DNA of 64,000 nucleotides from Brachypodium distachyon (lineage: Eukaryota > Streptophyta > Magnoliopsida > Poales > Poaceae). This document shows positions 10,701 through 22,211 of this stretch, piece after piece; positions within the stretch are counted from its first letter, which is position 1; each line of letters begins with the position of its first letter. The DNA lies in the NCBI RefSeq assembly GCF_000005505.3, contig NC_016133.3:58121237-58185236 (forward strand). The letters are read 5' to 3'. The notes under the pieces are model-generated. The model had not been told where the DNA came from, made no database searches, and saw nothing but the letters and a program-made list of their open reading frames with translations. Position numbers and translations under genes: made by a program.

Positions 10701-12102
10701 CATCGAGTATATCCGCAGCTCTAATCTTCGAAGCAACATCCCAGGAGAGTGGGTAGAGAACATCATACCAAGCTGTGTTGATAACAATGTTGGCCACAGG
10801 GTCCAACGGTCCATAACAGTGACCGGCTGCTAGTAGTGAGCGGAGGAGGTGGCCCTCACGTAGTGCACGGACCGGTAGCATGGCGATCGCCATCAGGTAC
10901 ACAGCATGTACCATATCAAGGAGCTGGAACTTGAGGAACGGCAGGAATTCTGGATTCTCCAAGGTCAACGGTAAGTTACTATGGCTGACCAGTCTCCTTT
11001 GGTTTAGAGGGAACATGCGTAGCATGTTGGTCGTGTCATCCGAGGAACCAGCATAGGTCTGACAAGGCTGTGTGATTGAGGAAGAGGTGGTACCGTCCAT
11101 CGAGATGCAAGTTGTGACGAAGAAATCAGGTCCGAAGCACACGGTCATGGTGATGCCACCACTGCTGTCCCGAAAAGTACCAACAGGAGGAGGGCGTGAC
11201 GGCGGCGGCGGCGGCGACCATGGATGGCACAACATCTTGCAGATCTTGTGGACACAAGCAGATGTGAGCTTCCCCCCTTGGCTCAGAACCTCTAGGACGG
11301 GCTGGACCAAGCAACAGCTGTAAGTCGATGTCATCAGACGTAACAGATCAGGTGCAGAACACGGTGGGTAAGCTGCCTCCACAAATGCTGCCTTGGTCCT
11401 AGCTGAATCATGTACGAGAAGATCTGGATGATCCGGGCCACCAATATAGTGATGCACTTCTTCAACTGCAGCGCGGAGGTCATATCCGGCCATGTATAGC
11501 AAGAGCTCGGACTGAGGCGGTGTGAGATTCCGAAAGTAGCGGAGCATGAACATGTTGAGTGCTTCCCAAGAGCTGCGAGCGCCTTCTGTGAATGTAATCT
11601 TTCTCTTAGTTGGCTCAATTGGGTCCACCGGATACATCAAGTAGGGCTCGGTGTGGGCAAAAGTGTCGACAGTGGTGATGATGATATTGGTGACGGGGTC
11701 GGCGAAGCCAATGGCGAGACCGCTGTGTGTGAGGCAGCGGGTAAGGTACGGGATCTCAGCAAGCGGGAGGCGGCTGGCCGCCTCGACGAAATAGCCAGCC
11801 AGCTTGTCGAAGTACTCCGAGGCGATCGGGTCTGCGGGCACCGGTGAGAGCGGCCGCCACTCGCCCTTGTCCCAGGCGGAGGAGTCTCCCCCGGCAGCGG
11901 TCCACCAGTGTCCATCATGAAGGGGAGGGTTGCGGGGCGCGAGGGAATCTGCGGGCAGGAGAGCTCGAGGCGGCCGGTCCCAGGCAGAGGAGGAGTCGCC
12001 CCTGCGCGAGGGGCACGCGGCGGCGGAGGAGGAGGAGTCGTCGCTGTCGGAGGTAGAGTCGTGATGGGGAGGGAGGCCGGCGCCGGCGGCAGGATACGTC
12101 AT
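7796..12102 (-). pseudogene. DUF3615-like grass-family protein gene, broken by a frameshift and a nonsense codon
   Basis: Three exon blocks on the minus strand: 12102..10202, 8304..8091 and 7962..7796, with canonical GT/AG borders (GTACGT, TTTCTAG, GTAAGC, GAACAG) and matching phases. The last two encode the conserved C-terminal domain: YHANFLASS, KLFFAEFW, CCPIP, then RCVVCE and IIVHP with Cys residues spaced as in a metal-binding DUF3615-type domain. The N-terminal part has a recognisable repeat (DPVTNIIIT near residue 140, DPVANIVIN near 455). Two lesions: a one-base loss in the G-run at 10637..10641 (plus-strand view) shifts the frame, and TGA at 10486..10484 then stops the restored frame. 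Everything else reads well, so the damage is recent or is an assembly error. Function of the family is unknown. An upstream in-frame ATG at 12171 is an alternative start. Confidence 0.7.
8605..9733 (+). pseudogene. Remnant of the C-terminal end of a VPS13-type lipid-transfer protein gene
   Basis: Two exon-like blocks keep a normal intron: 8616..8717 encodes MKISLETAPTQRPRGFLGIW and SPVLSAVGNAFKIQ, then GTAAC...TTTAG, then from 9167 VHLRKVMHKSRFMRKSAIIP. A further block at ~9330-9733 reads MFSIWRPLCPSGYE, then in other frames VSIGDVAHVATHLPHFAAIH and MALRQPKEES, which match the Vps62/DUF946-like domain at the C-terminus of plant VPS13 homologues. Frame changes and stops (for example TGA after RELRKSFTE) show decay, and a large section normally between these blocks is absent. 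Because introns persist, this is a DNA-level duplicate and not a retrocopy. It lies antisense within the 1.9-kb intron (8305..10201) of the DUF3615-like pseudogene. Family assignment is from recalled motifs. Confidence 0.7.
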
Positions 12103-12468
12103 GGTGGAGGGCGCCGGCGGCAGGATAGGGCAGAGATCCAAAACAGCAACGAATCCGCCCGAGTTTGGCAAACTTTTTTTTTAATATATATATATACTAC
12201 TAGCAGGGGCCGGCGCGGCCCGTGAAGAAAATACACGCACAGCCCAGTAATCGTTCAGCCCAGCGTCGTAACGGTGTCCCCGTGCCAGCCGGGCATCGCA
12301 CATGATCAGAATGGCCGCGTTATCATAATCCCGTTTCTTCCACCGTTTATCGTTATTTTCGTGTTTGGCTAACTATCTTTTTGCTACTTTTGTGTGCATT
12401 TTTTCACATCAAATTATAAAATAAATTTAGCGCAGCACAGTTCAGCAATCCAAATTGAGCTTTAGTGT
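12103..12468. other. Short spacer upstream of the DUF3615-like gene
   Basis: 5' flank of the minus-strand pseudogene. Contains a run of T and a TATATATA stretch at ~12184-12195, then mixed sequence without a gene. The LINE-derived block begins at about 12469. Confidence 0.4.
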
Positions 12469-13950
12469 TTGTGTCGCGTTTGTATTCAGCCGGCTCAAAG
12501 AGCTAAAAAGCACTGGGCTTTACATGGCGACCGAAATACAACTTTTTTCCATCACTCGATTATTAAAAGGAGAAGGAAAAATAGAATAATCTCTATCCAA
12601 GACAACTCAGGTATGGTCATACATCATGATTCAGAGGTAATAGCAAAAACTTTCATTGACTATTTTCTTAATCTTTTCACCACTAGTAATACCTCCGCCG
12701 ATCTCAACTTTAATGCCGTTAACCCTTTTTTACCTCCTGATGATTATACGTATTCTACTCCGGACAAAGATGAAATTCTGCATGTTCTAAAACGGATGAA
12801 AAGAAACTCCTCTCCAGGGCCCGATGGTTTTAATGTTGCTTTTTACCTTGCAGCCTGGGATTGAATCGCTGACGATGTTGTTCTCTACGGTAGCTAACTT
12901 TTATACCACTGGCACCATCCCTCCTAGAATCAATGACACATTTATTGCCCTCATTCCTAAGAAGATGGCTCCCAGTTCTCCTCATGACTTTAGACCCATT
13001 AGTCTTTGCAATGTAATTTACAAAATCATTGCTAAAACCCTTACCAACCGTCTTAAGAGCCACCTTCCTGATTATATCCATCCCATGCAACAAGCTTTTA
13101 TCGAAGGTAGGAGGATTAGCAACAACATCATTATAGCCCAAGAAATTACTCACTCCTTCACTCTTAGCTCTTGGGACCAGCCTGCTTTTATGCTAAAAAT
13201 TGATCTTGCTAAAGCCTTTGACTGTCTTGAATGGAACTTCATCGCTCAAGCACTTGCACGTAAAGGGCTGCATGGACATTTTATTCGTCTTATTTACAAT
13301 TGCATTTCCTCTCCAACTTTTTCTGTTATTATCAATGGACAACCTTTTGCTAAGTTTTCAGGCACCAGGGGAATTAGACAAGGATGTCCGTTATCTCCGT
13401 ACCTTTTTGTCCTTGCAATTAATAACTCTCCATCTCATTGCAGCAGGCTCTTCAAGACCAAGAACTTTCAGGTATTTCTCTTGGGCCCGGTTGCCCTCGG
13501 ATTCACTCTTTATTATTTGCTGATGATCTTTTGGTATGTGGCCATGCTTGCCTTGCTGAAATTCAGAAAATGAAGCTCATAATTGACAGTTTCTGCACAA
13601 AATCTGGCCAAACCCCCAACTAGGCCAAATCTGCCATTCTTTTTAGTAAAAATGTTGATTTGCAGACTAAACAGGCTATCAAGCAGGTTTTCCCGGTTCA
13701 AGATATGGACAAAGACAAGATCCATCTTGGTCATCCTCTTCTACTTCCTGCGAAAGACCGCTCCTCAGCCTACTCTTTTATTTTGGATAAATTCAAAACT
13801 AAGCTTAATGGTTTTAAAGCTAACAAACTTTCTCATGCAGGGAGGTTTACACTTATTAATTTTGTCTTCTCTTCTATCCCTATTTACTGTATGTCAACTA
13901 TTCTCTTCACCAAGAAATTTCTCGCTAAACTCACTGCTATCATTACCATA
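12469..13950 (+). mobile_element. Decayed L1-type LINE fragment (reverse transcriptase)
   Basis: Translates in pieces as the plant L1-type non-LTR reverse transcriptase: AKKHWALHGDRNTTFFH, SSPGPDGFN, then PISLCNVIYKIIAKTLTNRL, QQAFIEGRRISNNIIIAQE, KIDLAKAFDCLEW (catalytic Asp motif), GIRQGCPLSPYLF and FADDLLVCGHA (the FADD form of the YxDD box). Breaks: TGA at the end of AAWD (12862..12864), a frame change just after it, another near 13420, and TAG near 13621. The endonuclease and 3' RNase H/zinc-finger ends are missing, so it is truncated on both sides. It cannot be active. It ends abruptly at ~13950 against unrelated AT-rich sequence. Confidence 0.85.
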
Positions 13951-16900
13951 TGAACTCCAAATCAAATCCTTAAAATTCCAGTGAATCAAAATAACTCATT
14001 GTGGGCTTAGAAATATATTTTCCACCCAAAATATTCCTTTATAAATACTTTTATACTTAAATAGGTTTGGAATAAGCTCCAAATAAAATCTCATAATGTT
14101 TATTTGGTTCAATAAATTCCCAAATAGATTTATAACACCAAATCACGCACTTTGAAACCATACCAAATGTTTCCAACTACATGTACGTAGGAGAGTCACG
14201 TTATTCCACTCTCAACGATGGAATAAATGTTGGAATGACATTTGCACTTGAGGATGTCATGTTATCCTCTTCTCGAATATTTGATAACTCGTTCTCGAAA
14301 ACAAAATGAACATGACAAAAATGAAAATCAAGAAAAATGTGGTTGAATCATTGAATATGTTTCCAACCTTATAATCAGAAAAGTCATATTATTCCCTCTC
14401 TTTAACATTTAAATAAATGTTGAAAAGTATTTCTAATCAATTCAAATATTCCAACGATGCTCTCAAATGGTCATGGCATCCAAATTAGAATCTTAGCGTG
14501 TTAGTAAATCCTTCAAAAAGAACATAGGATTTATTAAGATTCAAATAAAATCCAGATAAAATCATAAGATGCAAATGGGTTCAAATAAGATACTTTGAAC
14601 TCATATAAATGTCCCAACCATGTTGTATAATTTGGATAGTCATATTAAGCCACTCTTTTGTCGAATTTTCAAACATGGTATGAAAAAGATTTAAATAGGT
14701 ACGGAAAATTTAAAATTCTTCAGAATTTCACAACCAAAATATTTCCAAAACCAATATTTTAATTAAAATAATTATTTTATTTAAAATTCCAAAATAAGAT
14801 TTGGCAAGGCTAGAGGAGAAGGTTCACTCGTCTCTCACTTGGAATCCATATGACATGTGTCTCTCACAAATGGTCTTGACAAAGCACCTACAAGTGTACT
14901 GGCTTCCTTGCTCGTAACTTTAGCAGATAAATCCATTTATGAAACATCAAAATCTTCTCTTACTTGGTGTGACTAGGAATCCTTTTGGTACAACCCTCAA
15001 TCATAAGTTCTTGAAATTCTGCTTCATAGTACTTTACTCCAATCATACTTTTTTTTTTCTTCAAAGGTCTTCCAATCTTGGATAAATTCTTGACAACCAT
15101 TGGAGGGGTCTATCCTGACACAATGGGTTTTGGAAAAGTAACTTCTTTAATCCAAAACATACACTTGTGGACTCGATGTACGTAGAGTTCATGTTCCTTG
15201 AGGTTTAGTCCATTCTCCTTGAAGACTTTATTCTTTCTCAAAATGTCTCATTGGCATTCTTGAGATTCCGTATATAACTTGAATCATCTTGAGCAGGGTT
15301 CCTCATTTTGCTCACCAAATACTAGGTTTTCAGATAGGAAAGAATAGATTTTACAAAGAGAGAAACGTCTACTACCCAAACACAAAGGTTTTGTGATTAA
15401 AATAATTTTATTTGTGTCCGTCAATAAATCCAAAAGATGACATCTCACAAATCATGTCTACTTTGAGTAAGTATGTGCCAAGGGTTTATAATCCTATCAA
15501 GGTCACCTTCAAATCTTGCAGTTCTTCATAACTTCATTAGTACGGATCTTCCAAAATCCTTGTTGCAATCTTGATGTGGTATCGCTCCACTTATCATCCT
15601 CGTCTGTTGAAGGCACCACTAATTCTTTTGAAGAGGAAAGGGATGTTGGAATTTATTTAAAACTAGATAAGAGCATGAAAGAATAGATGAGAATGGAACT
15701 ACTAGAGGTTTTGTAAATATTTATCTTTGCAAATAAGTCCTTAAAGTTTATCCAAACTAGGGTCACGATCCTACAGGCAACACAATGCTCTGATACCATC
15801 TGAAGCGACCTCGTCCATATAGGGTTTGATCTCTGTGCTTATAGTGCTAGTCACTAGATCGACTCACTAGCACACACAGTTTCAAGATGAAATATCGAGA
15901 TACAAAGGTCAAAGTACTTTATTACAACGCATTCATCCAGAATTTAAGAGAGTACTTACAACTCTGCATGACCTCTTGGGTCAGCATAAACGAAATATTG
16001 TTCAAAACTAAAGCAGCGGAAAATGGTAAGATAGATTGAGCCCCAACTACTCCAAGGTGGGAGCATGTTGGAATGCAGGCTCGTGACCCAAATCACAACG
16101 TAAACCCAACTCGTCGTCAGTATAACTTGCATCATTAGACGACAAAGCCACTAGGGTCAATACATTGAATGTAGTGGCAAGTTCACTAAAGATTATAGTT
16201 TAAAACGAAACAACGGAAATGGTAAGATAAGATGAGCCACAACTACTCCACGGTGAGAGCATGTTGGAATGCAGGCTCGTAACCCAAAACACGACGATAC
16301 CTTACTCGTCGTCAGAATAACCTGCATCATTAGATGACGCAGCCACTAGGGTCAATACATTGAATGTATTGGCAAGTTCACTAAAGGATATAACAAGACC
16401 TACCAAGTACATGCATAGTTTGGCTAGGTGGGGTTTGGGTTATTTGCATAAAAGCCTTATTGTTTAAACCTATCATTTTAATCAAAATAATTTTATCACT
16501 ATTGGACATTGGGTAGACACACCAATGCTCCTATTAATCTATTGGATACCGGATAGACATCAACGAGTGCTCCTATCCCAAGTTTAACCCATCAAGTTTT
16601 ATTATGAAATTGGAATGAGTGAGACTTTCCTTCTAGCTTCACAATCTAGTTGCCCAAAGTTGTCCATGACCGGGGACACGGTCAAGTACTCAGTTTGACA
16701 CTCGCGAGAGGTTGTACACTTTACCCACAAGAAACCGACGTGTTGATCCATTGCTGTCCTCAGGGTAGAGTAGCAACGGCATCGATTACAAGACTTTCAA
16801 AAGTAATTCCCCAGACCCATACCGAGGGACCCGCTCCCACCTACACGGCTACATCATCACGATCACCTCAGGCCCAGGTTCAAACAGCTTGCTCAATCTT

Positions 16901-17880
16901 GGCAGAGCCCATATTACCAAGTGGTTGTACTGGAAGCTACTAAACAGGAAACTAGTCCAGTCTCTGTTATCCCAGGTGGCATTCCACATTTGCGACGCAG
17001 GCGCTCCCATAGACATGGAGAGACGACTCATAGACATGGACCCATAGAAATGGACCTAACGCCGCATAACATCCAAAATCTCAAAGCAGTCCACCCAAGA
17101 CGGTTCATTAAATTACTTGTTTTGCCATACACTAAGAAAACATAACTTTACTCCATATCAACAAATATATCATGATGTAATGATTCCACCCCTGATATAA
17201 CATAGCATAGCATGTAACTACATACGATGGCAATTGGTGGAACAGGACATGGCAAGGGTAACCTATACTACTAGGAATTCATAGCTAGCATAGATACAAT
17301 AATAATCCTATCAATGCAACTAATAAAATCTAGTGCATAGTAAAAATAACAGGATCATGGTCAAAGTGAACTTGCCTTGGTTAAGATTGTTGAAGCCTTC
17401 TTCTTAAACGACACATAATCACTATAATCGCACTCCGAGTGATCTATCGTGGAGAACAAATAACCAAATATAAATACACAATTTACACAATTCGAATAAC
17501 TCCAAATGAACACCAAACACGAGTCAACATGAAAAGCAATCAATAATAATACTAATTTAACGTATAACTAGTACTACTTTAACCCTAAACAAGGTTCTAG
17601 GTCCTAGGGCTAAGACTAGAGTGGCTAAGTGTGGAATTTTAGTCTATAAGAACTGTTATAACTTAGATACTTTGGTTGTTTCGACAAAGGTGCAAAAGGG
17701 CAGAACAAGAAGAGGTTTTATGCTAATGGTTAAAACTAGCTACACACTAACTAACACAATTGGATTCCTCTCAATAGGATCTACAGAGCTAGATACTATG
17801 GGCTTACAAAGATGGCTAGTCAGAATCTGACAGAGAAAGATACTAACTTATACTGAATACCTACTGATGCTAGAGGGTTC
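13951..17880 (-). mobile_element. Truncated LTR retrotransposon (LTR plus leader), no coding domains
   Basis: AT-rich block without protein domains. At 15787..15798 the minus strand reads TGGTATCAGAGC, the initiator tRNA-Met primer-binding site, and two bases away a TG at 15801 marks the inner LTR edge. This places an LTR to the right (from 15801 upward) and internal leader sequence to the left on a minus-strand element. The outer LTR end cannot be fixed by eye; it lies somewhere in 17.2-17.9 kb. The LTR contains an internal ~196-bp tandem duplication. No gag or pol is visible, so the element is deleted or non-autonomous. Superfamily cannot be proven without pol. Confidence 0.55.
16004..16395. 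repeat. ~196-bp tandem duplication inside the LTR
   Basis: Two imperfect copies, each carrying AGCATGTTGGAATGCAGGCT and later GGTCAATACATTGAATGTA and GGCAAGTTCACTAAAG. The first key word starts at 16062 and the second at 16258. Confidence 0.8.
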
Positions 17881-18164
17881 TAAAGACAAAGATCTAATAA
17901 GAAGAAATTTATTATTCAATCTACTCTTCCATTTGCCACTGGTTTCATCCTAAACGGAGATGTGAGACAAAAACTGAAGTAAGCGCCTGCGTCAGGGGAC
18001 ACCTTCCCAGGCAAGTTGGCTTCCCGAGGGGCGTCTCGATGGAAATCTGCAAGCGGTCCTCCAGGGTAACCCCCGCAGCTCGGCCAGTCCTGCTCCAGGG
18101 AGACCCCCTTTCCAGGTACTTGCCGAGCTGGTGGCTTCCCAGGCAGTCCGCACCGAGCTGCCCA

Positions 18165-19050
18165 GGGCACCAACCTTGCGGGAAACGGGCGAGGCGACCC
18201 ACGCGTTAAGTAACGGTGGTACCCCGGGTGCCACTGGTACGACAGAAACTGTCTGTTGTAGCCCGTGGCTTAGACACCGGGGATGCTGGACACCCCCTTT
18301 TTGGTTCGGCAGTGGGCGATGGGGATCGCTCCGACGATTGCCGACAAGGCCAATGACGAGCGTAACGATGATGCGAATGAGTTTTACCCAGGTTCGGGCC
18401 ACCCGGAGGTGTAAAACGCTACGTCCTGCTTTTGAGTGTGTATTAGCCAATGAAAAGGTGGTTACAGGTTGCCGGGGGAGTTCCCGGGCGTTCTTTCCCT
18501 TACTGCTAAGTGGCTACTTTCTATTCCGGGTGCGAACCCCTTGACCAGTGGCCTTGGTCCTCCTTTTATACTCAAGGGGATACCACAGGTGCCACGGTTT
18601 GCATGGGAGACGCGTTCCTGGACACGCATCGGGTGAAAAACCTAGGCAGCTAGCCCTTGCTGCGTTGTCATGCATGCACGGTAAAAACTACTATGGCTAG
18701 GGCGATACGTGCCCTTAGATTCACTGCGGAGTGCGTACTGTAGAATGACGAGACGGGTAACCGCCCTTCTGCTGGAGCATTTAAATGCCTGTCTTGTGCC
18801 ACACTCCGAGCCCCGACCAGCCCTGCACAGAGGGAGCTTGCCGGGCGAACATGTGGCGGAGATACCCTGCTTGCCCTGAGTATTGGCCTTGACGCAAGCG
18901 CTTACATCATGCGGTACCCTCCCCGGCAAGCGCCAGGCTGGTGGCTTCCCGGCTCTGTGTTGCCTGGGACGTCGTCCTTGCGGGAAGCACGCAGAGCGAC
19001 CCACGCGTTAAGCAACGGTGGTACCCCGGGTGCCACTGGTGCGACAGTAG
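18165..19050. repeat. Imperfect direct repeats in the retroelement leader
   Basis: A ~75-bp segment at ~18165-18241 recurs at ~18983-19050; both contain GCGACCCACGCGTTAAG and ACGGTGGTACCCCGGGTGCC. Spacing is about 818 bp. May reflect internal LTR duplication. Confidence 0.7.
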
Positions 19051-19456
19051 CCCCCGGGCGTGGGCTGGCAACGCATGTTCCCGGGTTGCTTCGTCCTGGG
19101 TCGTTTGCCGGGCTACGCGCTTCCCGACGCGTGGGTCCCGGGTCACACCGGGTCCCGACCCACCGGTCGCTGGGCCACCTCTCCCTCTTACGAGAGGAAA
19201 CGGCCAGGAGCGTGATTTGCGCCCTCAACCCCCATAATTAGCAGGGAGTTAAGGCCACGTCGCACACCCCAGATTAACCCCGACAGTAACTCGGGCGCAT
19301 TACTGCAGATCGTGGGGTGTCCGTTGGAACCACCCAAAACCCAGGATAAATACCCGAGTCCTGGCGGCGCAAATCCCACCTGCCGATTCGCACCCCAGCT
19401 CCTTCCTTGCGCAGACCCCAAACTTCCACCTTAGCCAAGCATCCCCTTCATGTGCC

Positions 19457-20703
19457 ATGGCCTCAAAAGCTCCCAAGCGCAGCAAAGGTTCCGCCGGCGA
19501 CCAAGGCGACAGCTCCCGGAAGAGGGAGTTGTCGGAGAAGGAGAAGAAGGAGAGGGAGAAGAGGGCTAAGCTTGCCTTCTTCAAGCCTGGGTACAATGGG
19601 GGGGGGGGGTGGAGAAGCTACGCTTGGCTGTTGCGACCGAGCACAACGAGTTCGGGCCGACGCGGGTCCTGCCCATCGGCGCGGTCCACGACGACCACTA
19701 CTTCCGCATCTTCGGGCGCTTCATCCTTGCCGGGTTCGCTCCTCCACACTCCCTCTTTCTTCACGCAATCATGGAGTCGTACGGGCTCCGGCTCGCGCAG
19801 TTCCACCCCACGTCCCTCTTCACGCTGGCGGTGTTCCAGTACCTGTGTGAAGGGTTCGTGGGGGTGATGCCGTTGGTGGTGTTGTTCCGCCACTACTTCT
19901 ACCCCCGCGTCGAGAAGGGGGCACCGATGTCGTCGGGAGTTTCGTTTCGCTTCCGCGACGGCCTCCGGTCCGAGTTCATCGTCATGGGGAAGAAGAAGAT
20001 CGAGACCGAGTGGTGCGGCGACTGGTGCTGGGTGCGTGTCGACGAGCCGGCGGATTTCTACCGCTGGCCCATGAAGCCTCCTAGAGGCACCAAGGACTGG
20101 AGCAACTAGGACCCCAGGGACGCCGAGCTGGCGCCGATCTGTGACAAGATCGCGGCTCTGCGGCTGACGGGTCTCTCCGATATGGACGTGGCCCGCAGCT
20201 ACGTGGGGCGGCGCATCGCGCCCCTGCAACGGCGGAGTCACCCAATGTGGACGTACACTGGGCCGGAGGATCGGACCCGACTGTAGCGGGATGGACTAAC
20301 GTCGGCCGTGATCCGTGAGTGGGTGAAGGGGATCACCGGCGACAATGCCCCCTTCACGACTCCGCCGCCGGGGGCAGTGCCGCTCCATGCTGGGATCCCG
20401 AATTCGGGATCCCAGGATTATCCCCCTTGCGACGAGTGGGGGATAGTCTCCGGCGCTTCGTCCGGGAGCCCTCCCCCGCAACCTCGGACCCGCGGCGGCA
20501 AGGTGCCTGCCGCAGAGGTGGAGGAGGAAGGCGGCTCGGATTGGGACTTCGAGGGGAACGAGGGAGTCGACACCGGCGTCGCCTCCAAGAGCGAGCAGAT
20601 CCGGGGGGACGGCGACGGCGGTGCTGAGGACAACAATGGTGACGGCAACGAGGGCGACGATGACGACGACGCCGTGCCGCTGTCGAAGCTGTCGTCAGCC
20701 TAG
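19457..20703 (+). pseudogene. Transposase_28 (putative gypsy type transposon) protein, broken
   Basis: Starts MASKAPKRSKGSAGDQGDSS with a Lys/Glu-rich basic segment, then a run of ten or so G at ~19599-19609 where the frame shifts by one. The downstream frame, from 19609, gives EKLRLAVATEHNEFGPTRVLPI and then the conserved helical core (FRIFGRFILAGFAPPHSLF, LAQFHPTSLFTLAVFQYLCEG, MPLVVLFRHYFYPRV). In-frame TAG codons follow at 20107..20109 and 20284..20286, each with homologous text resuming in the same frame (for example after the first: DPRDAELAPICDKI). The last part is an acidic tail ending at 20703. This domain occurs in grass retroelements between gag-like and pol regions; its biochemical role is unknown. 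The G-run could also be a sequencing slip. Confidence 0.75.
20391..20414. repeat. 24-nt perfect palindrome
   Basis: Perfect self-complementary stretch centred at 20402/20403, formed of two BamHI-like GGATCC blocks around GAATTC. It lies in the coding part of the retroelement. Confidence 0.9.
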
Positions 20704-21539
20704 GGGACGAGCCATCGCTCAGGCGGCTCAACGGTATCTGCCCCCGCAACTGGCTGCGGGGCCGGCAAGTGCTGCCGGGGCCAGGGGGCCAGCCTCCCCA
20801 GCACAGCGGGCAAGCCTGGGGGTATTGCCAGCGCGTAGGACTCCCCCGGCGGGGGCGTATTCGCAGACCGGGTGCTCAAGCTCAACCCGCCAAGGTATCC
20901 GTCTTGCTGTTCATCTCAACCTGTTCTACGCGTCATTTTCGCCTTATGCTTTATACTCATTGTCCTTTGCTGTGATTGATGCAGGTCGACGACGAAGAGG
21001 GGGGCGACCGGCGCTCCACTAGCCGCCCCGGCCAAGAAGCCCCGCACGTCCGCCAGCGCTGGTGGCAGCAGCAGTGGCCTCGGCGCGGGGACGGCGGTGG
21101 CAACAGGGGGCGCACACGGCGACCCACCTGCTGCCGGTGGGGTGGACGCCCCAACAGGTACTTGCCTCAGCGCACGTCCCGAATTGGATCCCTGTGCTTG
21201 TTCGATACTGATGTCCCGTCTTGCAGCAGCGGCTTCCCCCGCAGCCACAGCTGTGGGAGGACACGCAGCCGATCCCAGCCCCGAGGCTGAGGTGATCGTC
21301 GTGGAGGGCTCGCCCACTCGGTCCCCCACGCACGACCCTGCCGGAAGCAGTGCAGTGGCAGGAGCGGCGGTTGGCACCCCGGGCAGCGCTGGGCAGGCAG
21401 CGCAGCCCAAGGCGGCCAAGGAGGGCAAACCGCGCCCTGAGGCGACGGGCGGCGGCAGCCCAGACAAGCCCCCGAGCCCCCAGCCTACCCGGACTGGGGA
21501 GGCTGGATTGGGAAGTTGAGCCGTGAAGACAAAAACACT

Positions 21540-21659
21540 CTACCGGCTAGCACCACAGCTGGTGGGCTAGACAACTTGAGTTCGAATCCTCACACTGCTA
21601 TATTGCTTGGTTGGCTAGTTCCTCATAGCCAGCCCATTCATTTGCCCGTCAAAAAGAAA
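21540..21659 (+). mobile_element. tRNA-derived SINE with target-site duplication
   Basis: 120-bp insert flanked by perfect 11-bp direct repeats ACAAAAACACT (21529..21539 and 21660..21670). It contains an exact Pol III B-box-like GTTCGAATCC and an upstream A-box-like GGCTAGCACCACAGCTGG, and ends in TCAAAAAGAAA. This architecture is that of a short tRNA-related SINE. It is not a functional tRNA because no acceptor stem or anticodon arm can be formed. Family name not determined. Confidence 0.65.
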
Positions 21660-21670
21660 ACAAAAACACT

Positions 21671-22078
21671 AAATGCTTCAGTACATATGGCCAGAAACCA
21701 AAACCAATCAAGCTTTAGAAGGGTAATCAACAACTGCTGGACTTTGAATGAAAATTTCTGAAAATTGAGTATATAGGTATAACAAAAGCTAATCAAACTC
21801 AAAATCCATATTACCGTCTCTCACAGTTGAATTCCGAGAAGAGTTTTTTTCCCAGCACGAGCAGCAACACACTAATAAATGCTTCAAAATATATGACCAG
21901 AAACCAAAACCAATCAAGCTTTAGAAGGGTAGTCAACAACTGCTGGGTTTTGAATCAAAATTCCTGAAAATTGAGTATGTAGGTATAACAAAAGCTAATC
22001 AAACTCAAAATCCATGTTACCATCTCTCACAGTTGAATTCCGGGAAGATTTTTTTCCCCAGCACACCCAGCAACATTC
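21671..22078. repeat. 206-bp tandem duplication downstream of the first mTERF gene
   Basis: Two copies beginning AAATGCTTCA at 21671 and 21877, both containing CCAGAAACCAAAACCAATCA, AAAGCTAATCAAACTCAAAA and TCTCACAGTTGAATTCCG. Divergence is only a few percent, so the duplication is fairly recent. It lies in the 3' flank of the mTERF pseudogene. Confidence 0.9.
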
Positions 22079-22211
22079 TGCAACCCCTGGAATACACTCA
22101 TCAATGGTAGTTAAGCAAATCCTTTGAGCTTGTCTAAAGTGTTAATGTATCAACACATGATAGTTTGGGGCACAGAATGGACCTTCAACATCTCTGTTAA
22201 TGCTCTCACAA

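Larger units (their letters stand above)
17940..21528 (+). mobile_element. Gypsy-type retroelement carrying a Transposase_28 protein
   Basis: GC-rich block contrasting sharply with the AT-rich element to its left. 17.94-19.4 kb looks like LTR and leader: imperfect direct repeats ~818 bp apart, and a TATA-like GATAAATAC at ~19344 ahead of the coding region. From 19457 it encodes the grass-specific 'putative gypsy type transposon' domain, followed by acidic and Ala/Gly/Pro-rich tails (to ~21519). No reverse transcriptase, protease or integrase is seen, so this is a large non-autonomous derivative or a gag-side fragment. Right edge is set by the target duplication of the SINE starting at 21529; left edge is by composition only. 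Confidence 0.65.

Noticed and set aside
21540..21659. A tRNA gene (GTTCGAATCC present)
   Set aside because: No acceptor stem or anticodon arm forms and the block is flanked by a target duplication; called a SINE.
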